A stretch of DNA of 50,491 nucleotides. Source: Bradyrhizobium sp. URHD0069 (GTDB taxonomy: Bacteria > Pseudomonadota > Alphaproteobacteria > Rhizobiales > Xanthobacteraceae). The stretch lies in assembly GCF_000701345.1 (NCBI RefSeq), contig NZ_JNIJ01000047.1, forward strand, positions 1 to 50,491, written 5' to 3'. Every line of letters starts with the position of its first letter. The stretch's first letter is position 1. Positions 44,137 to 50,491 of the stretch are shown here, piece after piece. The translations under genes and the position numbers were made by a program. The notes beneath the pieces are model-generated. The model saw only the letters and a program-made list of their open reading frames with translations. It was not told the DNA's origin and did not search any database.

Positions 44137-44355
44137 CTACTTGAACATCGTCTTGATCGCCTGCCAGAACGATGGGCCTTCCCGGTGTGGATGCTCAACG
44201 GTTGGCGCCGGCTGAACGGCGCACGGCTCGGAAGCGGGTAACGTATCGATCAAACCTGCTTCCAATCGCGCATGCTTGTCCGGGTCGAGCCTCTCGGCTT
44301 GCCGGCGATCCGGCTCATACTTGTCGAGCGGAGTGAGATTGGCTTTCTGAGCCAT
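44137..44355 (-). CDS. Small hypothetical protein behind an EcfG-type promoter
   Basis: 72 residues from ATG 44355 with GGGGAGGG five bases ahead. MAQKANLTPLDKYEPDRRQAERL... is charged and probably disordered, ending in an amphipathic PSFWQAIKTMFK. No family known to me. The start is 31 bases from a perfect EcfG-type promoter (44386-44411), so it is likely a general stress gene. Confidence 0.7.
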   Translation of the reverse strand: MAQKANLTPLDKYEPDRRQAERLDPDKHARLEAGLIDTLPASEPCAVQPAPTVEHPHREGPSFWQAIKTMFK

Positions 44356-44385
44356 GCTTACCCTCCCCTTTCCTTGATAGAAGCC

Positions 44386-44411
44386 AACGGGTCCCGAGTT
44401 GAGTTCGTTCC
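44386..44411 (-). promoter_or_regulatory. EcfG-type (general stress) promoter
   Basis: On the minus strand: GGAAC (44411-44407), 17 bases, CGTT (44389-44386). This is an exact match to the consensus GGAAC-N16/17-CGTT described for alphaproteobacterial EcfG sigma factors. Distance to the 72-residue gene is right for a short leader. Confidence 0.65.
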
Positions 44412-44586
44412 ATGGCGCTCCCAAAAAGAAAGCCCTGAGCTTACCGTTCCTCGTCCGGATGCACCCACGTAAGGCGCGACGACAAGGCCAGCAGAAAGCC
44501 GCCATCGTGCGGTGACGGCCTCTCAGAAAAAACTCCAGGCGTAAGTTACCCCTCCCGTCATTGCGACGACGGAAGCGATGACGCGA

Positions 44587-45051
44587 TCAGAGCTTGGTTG
44601 CCGCTCGGGACAGAAGTTTCCAGTCCGCGCCCTGTTTTTGCCAGTTCATCAGGATGTGGAGATTGGTGGCGCTTTTCTTGCGATCGGCGACGGCCTCACT
44701 TTCGCCTACCCAGTGGAAACGCACGACCGCTGCCGGGCCGACGACTCGAACATTGGTGTCTTTGTACTCTAACGACAAAAACTTCGATTTTCCGCTGGTG
44801 GCATTGGCGATAAACGTCGCCTTGTCCTCGAGCTTGCCATCGGAGTGGCTGTAGCTCAATTCCGCCGCGCAGAGCGCGTCGAGTGCTTTGGCGTCGGCGG
44901 CGAATTGAGCCGCACGGAATGCCTCTACATTCTTCGCGACGGCATCTTCATCCGCCGAAGCCCCGAAGCCCGGGATCACGCTCATTGGGACCACGCTCAG
45001 GAGTGCAAGCGCAAGCGTTGGCAAGGCCAGCTTACGACGATCGATATCCAT
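44587..45051 (-). CDS. Exported nuclear-transport-factor-2-like protein (DUF4440 type)
   Basis: 154 residues from ATG 45051 with GGAGGAAACC before it. MDIDRRKLALPTLALALLSVVPMSVIPGFGASA is an export signal with an RR pair. The rest is a cone-shaped NTF2 fold: DAVAKNVEAFRAAQFAADAKALDALCAAELSYSHSDGKLEDKATFI, then NVRVVGPAAVVRFHWVGESE and a final WQKQGADWKLLSRAATKL. Members of this fold bind or convert small molecules; role unknown. Confidence 0.82.
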   Translation of the reverse strand: MDIDRRKLALPTLALALLSVVPMSVIPGFGASADEDAVAKNVEAFRAAQFAADAKALDALCAAELSYSHSDGKLEDKATFIANATSGKSKFLSLEYKDTNVRVVGPAAVVRFHWVGESEAVADRKKSATNLHILMNWQKQGADWKLLSRAATKL

Positions 45052-45355
45052 GGTTTCCTCCATTGTTCTAGTTATGAAGGTAGTCTTGCAGTCACACTCT
45101 TTTTTGTCGAGTACCCGCTTCAGCCCGTGGAAGACCGCGCGTGACGCTGCGTCTGCGAAGTGGTTTTCCTGCCGCTGGTTGTGGTCATGAGCGGCATTTC
45201 AGCGCCGCCTCTAGTTTCCAGATCGGCGGTATTGCGCGGTCGGCGGATAGCGTCGAGGGGCAGCCTCGCGCGTCTCGGTAAGGGCTAGGCTGCTAGGCGC
45301 TGCTTAGCACGACCGATACGATCCAGCGCGTAGGGTTGCTGGAGCCATCTTCGAT
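45052..45355. other. Spacer, no gene recognised
   Basis: 304 bases between two minus-strand genes. Frames in it are short and lack family signs. The promoter of the NTF2-like gene should be in the left part. Nothing else is seen. Confidence 0.3.
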
Positions 45356-45796
45356 CTAACGTTCTCCAGCATCCAAAATCCACGTCCGGTCAGCGAATGC
45401 TACATAAATTCGCTCCTGCCCAAGCGCAGCGCCAAGTTCGATCGACAGCTCGTTCAACATCGCCTCGATTGTCTCGTCGGGCAGGTGACCCAGATAGGCG
45501 TGGACAGCTTCGCCAGTGAACAGCGCCACCGGTTCGCGGTCCGAGCCGACCGTGCCATCTGGGCGGGGCCATGCGTAGGTGACTTCCGCACGGGTGAACA
45601 TGCCGGACAGGGCGGGCTGGCCCGTTTCCACGCGGCGTTTCATCCAAGCGCGGGCGGTGCGGACGGCCTCCGAAACGTCGAAGACACGGCCATCGGCGTC
45701 CCAGCCCTCGCGCAAGCCCACGCTAATGCGAAAATCACGGCGAGGACCTAACGAGCCCGGAACAACAGAATAATCTTCAACCCTCGGCGCAGGCAT
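45356..45796 (-). CDS. Hypothetical protein
   Basis: 146 residues from ATG 45796 with AAGGAG nine bases upstream; a TTG three codons earlier is possible. MPAPRVEDYSVVPGSLGPRRDFRISVGLREGWD, then VSEAVRTARAWMKRR and a C-terminal LNELSIELGAALGQERIYVAFADRTWILD. The mixed alpha/beta pattern and good codon use suggest a real cytosolic protein. The family was not recognised. Confidence 0.65.
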   Translation of the reverse strand: MPAPRVEDYSVVPGSLGPRRDFRISVGLREGWDADGRVFDVSEAVRTARAWMKRRVETGQPALSGMFTRAEVTYAWPRPDGTVGSDREPVALFTGEAVHAYLGHLPDETIEAMLNELSIELGAALGQERIYVAFADRTWILDAGER

Positions 45797-46146
45797 CGTC
45801 TGCAACTCCTTCCTAATTGGCTAGTCCGCTTCCCGCCCCGAAAACGCGAATGAGCATATTTATGTGCCCGCTATACCAGGGCGGCAACAGCCATTGCTTT
45901 CTCAAATCGCGAGGTCCCGCTCGCTTGGCCGCCAACTGAGGCGACCTTCGAAACCCAACCTTGGACGATTTGCCCGCCCGCCTTGGGATGAAGCGGGTCA
46001 CCTACAACGGCCCCTGCCCAACACCATGCTCAGGATCGTCGCGAGCGGGGAGCGTGAGGTCCCTCCTCCCGAGTCACAACCATCACTTCCGTTATGATGG
46101 ACCGGGTCCAAGCTGTGGTAAGCCTAGCGGAAAGCAGGAGGCCAAT
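45797..46146. other. Divergent spacer, no gene recognised
   Basis: 350 bases between divergent genes, so it should carry two promoters. No exact EcfG or LexA match was seen. A 62-codon minus frame inside (45813-46001) has no ribosome site or family signs. Confidence 0.3.
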
Positions 46147-46320
46147 ATGAACTGGATCAAATGCACCGATATGAACAAGCAGCCCATTTATGTGAACATA
46201 GAAAATGCGGTGAGCATTTCTTGGATCGAAGAAGAGAAGGCATCCATCATCGGATTCCCCAGTGGAGCGGACAGCATAAAGGTCATCGAACCACCCGAAG
46301 TCATCATCAGGGGGGAATGA
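46147..46320 (+). CDS. 57-residue hypothetical protein, first of three overlapping mini-genes
   Basis: ATG 46147 with GGAGG six bases upstream. MNWIKCTDMNKQPIYVNIEN and then AVSISWIEEEKASIIGFPSGADSIKVIEPPEVII form a small all-beta pattern (about five strands). Its stop overlaps the next start as ATGA (46317-46320), which suggests coupled translation. Confidence 0.72.
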   Translation: MNWIKCTDMNKQPIYVNIENAVSISWIEEEKASIIGFPSGADSIKVIEPPEVIIRGE

Positions 46321-46394
46321 CATGCCCCGAGGGCCCTAAAGGCGAGAAGCGCCCCGCCGACGCCATCGGCATGACAATCATGCAGCCAAGATGA
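46317..46394 (+). CDS. 25-residue coupled mini-ORF
   Basis: ATG 46317 to TGA 46392-46394. The peptide is MTCPEGPKGEKRPADAIGMT and IMQPR. It overlaps the gene before and the gene after by ATGA each. Shifted by one base from ATG 46322 the text reads MPRGP, then GPKGEKRPADAIG, which recalls the start of a common rhizobial family (MPRGPKGEKRPADVIG). So it may be either a true coupled mini-gene or the stub of that family with one inserted T (~46336). Confidence 0.4.
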   Translation: MTCPEGPKGEKRPADAIGMTIMQPR

Positions 46395-46591
46395 GATCCA
46401 AGGAGGATCGCCCCTTCCCTACGCCCGAGGCCGCCGAGCGCAAACTGCTTGAGCTGGCGAACGCGGTCGAAGCCGATCACGCCGGTCGCCTGTCGGTTGC
46501 CGTCGTCAACACGCAGTTTCGGAATGGCGGTGGCAGTTACGAGGAATACGGCGCGGCGGTTACCCTCCTGTCCTGGCCGGCAAGAGCATGA
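46391..46591 (+). CDS. 66-residue hypothetical protein, third of the overlapping set
   Basis: ATG 46391 overlaps the previous stop (ATGA 46391-46394). MRSKEDRPFPTPEAAERKLL, then ELANAVEADHAGRLSVAVVNTQFRNGGGSYEEYGAAV. Similar proteins in Bradyrhizobium seem to run on after GGSYEEYxAAV (recalled), while here the frame ends soon after with LLSWPARA; a small deletion may have shortened it. Confidence 0.6.
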   Translation: MRSKEDRPFPTPEAAERKLLELANAVEADHAGRLSVAVVNTQFRNGGGSYEEYGAAVTLLSWPARA

Positions 46592-46669
46592 CACGCGAAT
46601 TATGCGGGCATCGCCACCACCGGCGCGCGCCCTCAACGGAGACGCCACAATCCGTGGTATACATCCAGG

Positions 46670-46897
46670 ATGGATCGCGCCGCGACCATCAAATCGACTC
46701 TCCTCTGCCTTGCATGTCTGTCGCTGCCGGGCTGCGCGGGCGGTCGAACCGCGGGCGAACACATCGCGGACATGCCGCACTGGATGGGAGGCCTGCCTGC
46801 CGATGCGCCGCCCCGTCGTGGTACGCCAGAATACGAAGAGATGATGGCGAAGCGCGCGCAAGAAGCAGCGAGGCCAAAGACCGAGCAGGCTAAATAG
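46670..46897 (+). CDS. Small lipoprotein
   Basis: 75 residues from ATG 46670. The signal MDRAATIKSTLLCLACLSLPGC ends in a lipobox (SLPGC, acylated Cys22). The mature part GEHIADMPHWMGGLPADAPPRRGTPEYEEMMAKRAQEAARPK is short, proline-rich and polar. The type is common in Bradyrhizobium (recalled) with unknown role. Three bases after its stop the hairpin repeat copy 2 begins. Confidence 0.72.
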   Translation: MDRAATIKSTLLCLACLSLPGCAGGRTAGEHIADMPHWMGGLPADAPPRRGTPEYEEMMAKRAQEAARPKTEQAK

Positions 46898-46900
46898 CTC

Positions 46901-46927
46901 TCACCTCTCATCGTCCGAATGATGCCG
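46901..46927. repeat. Recurring hairpin repeat, copy 2
   Basis: TCACCTCTCATCGTCCGAAT then GATGCCG, one base different from copy 1. It starts three bases after the lipoprotein stop. Confidence 0.75.
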
Positions 46928-47129
46928 GGGGTGCGGCCCGGCCGCGCGACTAACTAAGAAATCTTCGGGCGCGAACCGGCGCGCGGGTGCCGGCCTTTCC
47001 ATCCACATATCCGCGAATTAACTCGCGTTTGAGACCCTGGCGGCGCATAATCACACGATCACCGCTCCGCCTCCTAGGCATTATCGGTGACAGAGAGTGT
47101 TGCGCTCCCGCCTGTTCTAGGGAAGCATC

Positions 47130-47375
47130 ATGCCCCAATCTCAACGCCTGTCGTCCGTCATTCCATTCGCTGCAATTGAGCGCCCTGCCTGTCCGAGGTG
47201 CAATGCCCAGATGATGCTCGCCAGTATCGAGCCAGCACGCGCGGGCGTCGACTTGCATACGTTTGAGTGCGCTATCTGCAATCAGGTACTAAAGACCCTT
47301 GCCGCGTATGAAGACCCCATGAAGTCCAAGGGTCTTGGACGCTGGCTTCAAGGCGATTTGCACCCACCGAAGTAA
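47130..47375 (+). CDS. Small zinc-ribbon-like protein
   Basis: 81 residues from ATG 47130 with AGGGAAG four bases upstream. Two CxxC pairs, CPRC (21-24) and CAIC (46-49), spaced as in a zinc ribbon, with MMLASIEPARAGVDLHTFEC between. The tail KTLAAYEDPMKSKGLGRWLQ is basic. A small nucleic-acid- or protein-binding zinc ribbon is likely. Hairpin repeat copy 3 follows 27 bases after the stop. Confidence 0.75.
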   Translation: MPQSQRLSSVIPFAAIERPACPRCNAQMMLASIEPARAGVDLHTFECAICNQVLKTLAAYEDPMKSKGLGRWLQGDLHPPK

Positions 47376-47402
47376 GGCGCGCGCCGGCGTGAACCGGCGC
47401 CC

Positions 47403-47421
47403 TCACCTCTCATCGTCCGGA
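47403..47421. repeat. Recurring hairpin repeat, copy 3 (partial)
   Basis: TCACCTCTCATCGTCCGGA, identical to the first 19 bases of copy 1, after which the text diverges (CGAGACGATG). Again behind a small gene. Confidence 0.7.
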
Positions 47422-47801
47422 CGAGACGATGCGAAGCCCTCACCGGCTTCGGCTGTGCTCTGAGGCTGATTCGGCTTTACAGAATTCGTGCGCTCGGAGG
47501 ATGTCGGACAACCCATACAATCCAGGGTGTTACACCAAAGGTGCGGGGAAAGATACGCTTTGAAGCTCAACGGTTATTTTGAATGGTCCCCGCACCAGAC
47601 GCGGAACTAACCGAGCCGTCCGAAACACTCAATGGGTCCGTCGACAGAATACGACGTGCGCAGATGGGGGCAGCGGCTGGCGGTTTCATGACGACTTTTG
47701 CCTGAAGAAACGGCCCCAGGCGGCGGACTGACGCCGTTAGAGAACAGCACCAGCGGGGATGGCACTGTTCAGTAAATATACCGCGGGGATTTCTTCCTGG
47801 G
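47422..47801. other. Structured spacer without a clear gene
   Basis: 380 bases. GGTGTTACACC (47526-47536) is a small palindrome; GGTGCGGGGA (47540-47549) pairs perfectly with TCCCCGCACC (47587-47596) over a 37-base loop; GAACAG (47742-47747) pairs with CTGTTC (47765-47770). A possible 40-codon minus frame (MKPPAAAPICARR...) lies inside but has no ribosome site. The dyads could be parts of a structured RNA or of a dead mobile element. Confidence 0.4.
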
Positions 47802-47930
47802 CTAGATCCCAAGCACCCAAACCGCAACAATGGTCCCGAGCACGGCTAGGCCAGAAATCGTCCAGCCTTTGATGTAAACCGCGCCATCCGTTTCCGGCCT
47901 GTCCACCATGGAATCGTGCCAGTGGGTCAT
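47802..47930 (-). CDS. 42-residue single-pass membrane protein
   Basis: ATG 47930 with GGAGG five bases upstream, stop TAG at 47802-47804. MTHWHDSMVDRPETDGAVYI then KGWTISGLAVLGTIVAVWVLGI: a polar front and one C-terminal membrane helix (~24-42). The strong ribosome site and clean helix make it a likely real gene. Function unknown. Confidence 0.6.
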   Translation of the reverse strand: MTHWHDSMVDRPETDGAVYIKGWTISGLAVLGTIVAVWVLGI

Positions 47931-48036
47931 AACAGCCTCCTAGCGGTGCCGCTCGAAAGTAGGTCTCCGCCAACGCCCCAAGGTTCAAATACTCTCAAGT
48001 AACCGCAGCGGTAGCTGGCGGGCGCATCCCGCCAGT

Positions 48037-48156
48037 TCAGGCGCGAAAATGCAAAACCAGCAGGAGAGTGGAAACGGCGACTAAGGCGGTAAGCGCCAAG
48101 ACCGCGAGATAGAATACCTTGCCGTTCGATCTGCTCGGCACTTTGCGCCAGTGCAT
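48037..48156 (-). CDS. 39-residue single-pass membrane protein
   Basis: ATG 48156, stop TGA at 48037-48039. MHWRKVPSRSNGKVFYLAVL then ALTALVAVSTLLLVLHFRA: a basic front and a single membrane helix. GAGGCGAC precedes it. It is close behind the 81-residue gene (14 bases) and may share its transcript. Function unknown. Confidence 0.55.
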   Translation of the reverse strand: MHWRKVPSRSNGKVFYLAVLALTALVAVSTLLLVLHFRA

Positions 48157-48170
48157 GGCAGTCGCCTCGC

Positions 48171-48416
48171 TCAGATTTTCGGTGCAGCACCGGCCCGATC
48201 AAACACCGGCGTTTTCTCGATATCGTCGGGGCCGGTGCCCGTCGGTGTGTCCTCTGTGGCGTGCCGTATCGCCTCTGTGGTGGCGTCTAAGCCGTCGACT
48301 GTCTCGTTTGCCGCACTGCCCGAATCGTGCGGTCGTGCTGAAACCTGTCCGGTACCGGAACTAGTATCAGCATCCATCACGCTCGAACGCCGTGGCCTTC
48401 GATTTTTCTGTGTCAT
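48171..48416 (-). CDS. 81-residue polar, probably disordered protein
   Basis: ATG 48416 with GGAG seven bases upstream. MTQKNRRPRRSSVMDADTSS and a long Thr/Asp/Ser/Gly-rich rest ending in KTPVFDRAGAAPKI. No fold or family seen; composition suggests disorder. It leads the two-gene group with the 39-residue membrane protein. Confidence 0.5.
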   Translation of the reverse strand: MTQKNRRPRRSSVMDADTSSGTGQVSARPHDSGSAANETVDGLDATTEAIRHATEDTPTGTGPDDIEKTPVFDRAGAAPKI

Positions 48417-48685
48417 TGGATGACTCCATGTCGAGTCAATCTGTTCGCTCGCCGCAGGTTCCACCGAGCCTAAAGCACTTGTTGGACTTGCTGCACTCGG
48501 AAACCTTGCTGCGGCAGAAACAGCGTCCGCAATGCCCGCCGCAACACCGGATGCTCTCGGCGGCCCGATCGAGCTGTCATCCAATCAAGGGCGGCCACTA
48601 GTGTTCGCATGCGCCGGGAAGGCCGATCCTCCATCTCTTCTCATCCTCTCGCAGACCTCGGCGGGTGGAAGGGTGTGGGGTTACA

Positions 48686-48925
48686 TCATTGCGCGATTGC
48701 GCCGGCAAATTTGGTCGCCTCGAAGTTTCGCCCGTGCGCAAGAACGCTTCAGGCGATCCGGCCAGTTTGTTGGCCAGCGCAATCGCGAGCACATTGTAGT
48801 GCAGTCGCTTTTTGGCAGCTTCAATCCAGGACTTGAGCCGGTGGCGCTCCAGCTCTTCGGCTTGATCAGCACCACCTACGCCGCTTGCACGAACAGAACC
48901 GACAGGCAGCGGTCCAGATAGCTTA
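48686..48925 (-). pseudogene. Decayed C-terminal end of an IS110-family transposase
   Basis: Read leftward in pieces: YLDRCLSVLFVQAA, stop, VVLIKPKSW, frameshift, ERHRLKSWIEAAKKRLHYNV, LAIALANKLA, frameshift, RIA, stop, SVLAHGRNFEATKFAGAIAQ, and the true stop at 48686-48688. This is the well-known end of IS110/IS116-type transposases (LIKPKSWxxxGLKSWIEAAKKRLHxNVLAIALANKLARIAW). At least two frameshifts and two nonsense changes mean it is long dead. The N-terminal DEDD part is not visible. Confidence 0.75.
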
Positions 48926-49061
48926 AGATCCCGGGGGCGCTGGGATCATGCTAAAAACGAATCGGCGAGTTATGCCTTCTATGTCGCCTGTCTCTCACTA
49001 GCTGCGCGGCTGCGCGCCTTGCGGCATCCCCTTACGCCTGGAAAATATCGATCATGAGTTA

Positions 49062-49086
49062 GGAAACATTCGCGACCCGGCGCGTT
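49062..49086 (+). promoter_or_regulatory. EcfG-like promoter candidate
   Basis: GGAAA-N16-CGTT, one mismatch to the EcfG consensus, 31 bases before the ATG of the secreted protein at 49118. Confidence 0.35.
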
Positions 49087-49117
49087 CGTAAGGGAGGTTA
49101 CGAGGGGAGGACTTACC

Positions 49118-49420
49118 ATGCGAACCACAATCGTTGCGATGCTTGTCGCGAGCGGAGCCGTGATCGCCCTGCCGGCGCTGGCGCAGCAGCAGACGGCACC
49201 GAACCAGCAGCAGCAGACGGCACCGAACCCGCAGATGCAGGAGGAGGCGGACAAGGGCGCCAAGACACGCCAGTCCGGTGAGTCAGGCTATGTCGGCGAG
49301 CAGGAAAAGCCCGGCTCGTCTGCCCATGCTCCTGGGCGGCCCGACACTGCTCCGCCGACAACGGGCACAGCCACCGGGACCTCAACCGGGGCGGCAGGCA
49401 GCGGTGACAGGCCGCGCTGA
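49118..49420 (+). CDS. Small secreted Gln/Pro/Thr-rich protein
   Basis: 100 residues from ATG 49118 with GGAGG upstream. MRTTIVAMLVASGAVIALPA then LAQ is a Sec signal. The mature part begins with a duplicated QQQTAPN unit (from a 24-base direct repeat near 49185-49232) and is Gly/Thr/Pro-rich with no fold. A periplasmic or secreted disordered protein; role unknown. Confidence 0.65.
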   Translation: MRTTIVAMLVASGAVIALPALAQQQTAPNQQQQTAPNPQMQEEADKGAKTRQSGESGYVGEQEKPGSSAHAPGRPDTAPPTTGTATGTSTGAAGSGDRPR

Positions 49421-49545
49421 GCCTTCTAGAGGTGGTAGCACAGCTGCGCATGATCGCGCCCCCCGGACGGGGTCCATACTTTTGCCGCTGCGCTGAAGCT
49501 ACACGCGGCTGAAATCTAGGTTCGTGGCGAAGCTGGAGAAGACAA

Positions 49546-50133
49546 ATGAAGTGTCCGAGGCAAACGCGACGCTCGCTTCTTTTGACGACGCTCGCCACCG
49601 GAGCGTTCCTGGCGGGTAGGTTCGCTGCGGCGCAGGAAGATCAGCCCGGCAGTGATGAGCGACCGCAAAAAGGTGACTTGCTCGTTCTCTCCGAGGCGGA
49701 GCATGAGGGTAAAATCATCAAGGCTGGTGACCTGAAGCTCGGCGAACCGCCGCTGCACGCTTGGCCAAAGGACTCGAAGACCTCGGTAATCCGCAAGGGC
49801 TCGCGGCTAAACGAGATTCTGGTTCTAAGGCTTGATCCCGGCGAAATGGATGAGGAGACCCGATCACGCTCTGCTGACGGCATCGTAGCCTATTCGGCGA
49901 TCTGTACTCACACCGGATGTTCTGTCACCGGCTGGCTAAAGTCCGAGACAGGCGACAAAGACGTTCTTAAATGCTTTTGTCACAACTCCGAATTCAATCC
50001 CCGGGAAGGCGCGCAAGTCGTGTTCGGGCCCGCGCCCCGGCGTCTGGCGGCACTGCCGCTGGCGCTAGCCGACGGCTCGCTCACCATAGCCGCAAGATTC
50101 GTTGGAAAGGTAGGTGCTCAACAACCAGGGTAA
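49546..50133 (+). CDS. Tat-exported Rieske iron-sulfur protein
   Basis: 195 residues from ATG 49546. TRRSLLLTTLATGAFLAGRF is a twin-arginine signal or anchor. The cluster ligands are C120/H122 in CTHTGC and C143/H146 in CFCHNSEF; C125 and C145 can form the disulfide of high-potential bc1/b6f Rieske proteins. The usual CHGS is CHNS here. 17 or so residues between the boxes as expected. It is not in a petABC operon. The next gene is a PQQ-dependent dehydrogenase 93 bases on, so it may accept or pass electrons for that enzyme. Confidence 0.88.
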   Translation: MKCPRQTRRSLLLTTLATGAFLAGRFAAAQEDQPGSDERPQKGDLLVLSEAEHEGKIIKAGDLKLGEPPLHAWPKDSKTSVIRKGSRLNEILVLRLDPGEMDEETRSRSADGIVAYSAICTHTGCSVTGWLKSETGDKDVLKCFCHNSEFNPREGAQVVFGPAPRRLAALPLALADGSLTIAARFVGKVGAQQPG

Positions 50134-50226
50134 TGGGGCGCGGTCGCATCGGATTCCCGTGCCCCAGACGATCGCACCACCCACCAAGGGGCGGGCGAAG
50201 AGAAAAAGCACAGGGAGATGGCGTCC

Positions 50227-50491
50227 ATGACCAGAAAGCAATGGCTATTATCGGGTTGTGTTGTGTTCACAACCCTTATCTCGACCGCTGCTGTCGCCGG
50301 TCCGATCGAAAACTACAGCCCGGTGACGCAAGCCCGCCTCGAAAATCCCGAACCCGGCAATTGGATGCTGTACCGGCGGAGCTATGACGGCCAGGCTACA
50401 GCCCCCTCGACCAGATCAACACCTCGAATGTCAAGGACCTGACGCCGGTATGGACCTTCTCCACCGGCGTCATCGAAGGCCACGAAGCTCC
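50227..50491 (+). pseudogene. PQQ-dependent alcohol dehydrogenase, N-terminal part, frameshifted (3' end outside window)
   Basis: ATG 50227 with GGGAGATGG upstream. MTRKQWLLSGCVVFTTLIST then AAVA is a signal peptide; ENPEPGNWMLYRRSYDGQ is the opening of the methanol/ethanol quinoprotein dehydrogenase propeller. After codon 56 the frame breaks: from ~50396 the +1 frame continues as YSPLDQINTSNVKDLTPVWT, then FSTGVIEGHEA to the window edge. One G is missing in CAG-GCTAC (expected CAGGGCTAC). Either a sequencing slip in a G-run or a real null allele. Confidence 0.82.

Noticed and set aside
48532..48921. 129-codon plus-strand frame
   Set aside because: It lies over the IS110 fossil, whose peptide blocks are on the minus strand.
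1..50491. CRISPR arrays, tRNA and rRNA genes
   Set aside because: No regularly spaced repeats with unique spacers, no cloverleaf-like arms with a T-loop GTTCGAATC-type motif, and no rRNA segments were seen by eye.

Overview
The window reads as an alphaproteobacterial chromosome, most likely Bradyrhizobium or a close relative (Nitrobacteraceae). The main reasons are an E1-beta pyruvate dehydrogenase subunit with its own lipoyl domain, the order eno / kdsA / pyrG / secG / tpiA / ppiD / trpD-trpC-moaC / moeA-lexA-comEC, a LexA box of the alphaproteobacterial GAAC-N7-GAAC type, high G+C, and palindromic dispersed repeats of rhizobial style. The genus is an inference from gene content; no marker RNA gene is present.

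Layout. 1-300 is the end of an IS5-type insertion sequence. 350-2600 carries a tricarboxylate-transporter-type binding protein with a frameshifted tail and a threonine synthase. 2716-8699 is a complete pyruvate dehydrogenase operon read leftward (pdhA, pdhB, a VOC protein, pdhC, a small membrane protein, lpdA). 8926-12467 holds an FtsB-like division protein, two oxidoreductases and enolase. 12644-14325 holds a Tat-exported beta-propeller protein and queF, followed by a tandem repeat and an inverted-repeat-bounded segment. 14756-23806 holds a class III adenylate cyclase with a TPR-like half, a 1830-residue kinase-like/AAA/GAF/PAS/histidine kinase and an MFS transporter. 23806-33985 is a conserved housekeeping block: kdsA, a VOC protein, a NIPSNAP protein, an HU remnant, pyrG, secG, tpiA, ppiD, trpD, trpC, moaC. 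34107-38095 (a secreted protein, ctpA, an FMN hydroxy-acid oxidase, a HAD hydrolase) separates moaC from moeA, which is followed by lexA with an SOS operator.

From about 43.2 kb the character changes. comEC is cut at its 5' end by an AT-rich junction. Beyond it lie some 7 kb of mostly very small genes: orphan cytosolic proteins, two single-pass membrane proteins, a lipoprotein and a zinc-ribbon protein. Mixed in are a decayed IS110 transposase, a recurring short hairpin repeat and candidate general-stress (EcfG-type) promoters. The window ends in a bc1-type Rieske protein followed by the start of a PQQ-dependent alcohol dehydrogenase that is out of frame after about 56 codons.

Together the core genes cover entry of carbon into the TCA cycle, lower glycolysis, KDO, CTP, tryptophan and molybdenum cofactor synthesis, protein export and the SOS switch. 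The accessory parts look like a stress or regulatory layer added at rearrangement points. Single-base lesions recur (SBP tail, HU remnant, IS110 remnant, PQQ dehydrogenase). They may be true decay or partly sequencing error; reads would be needed to tell.
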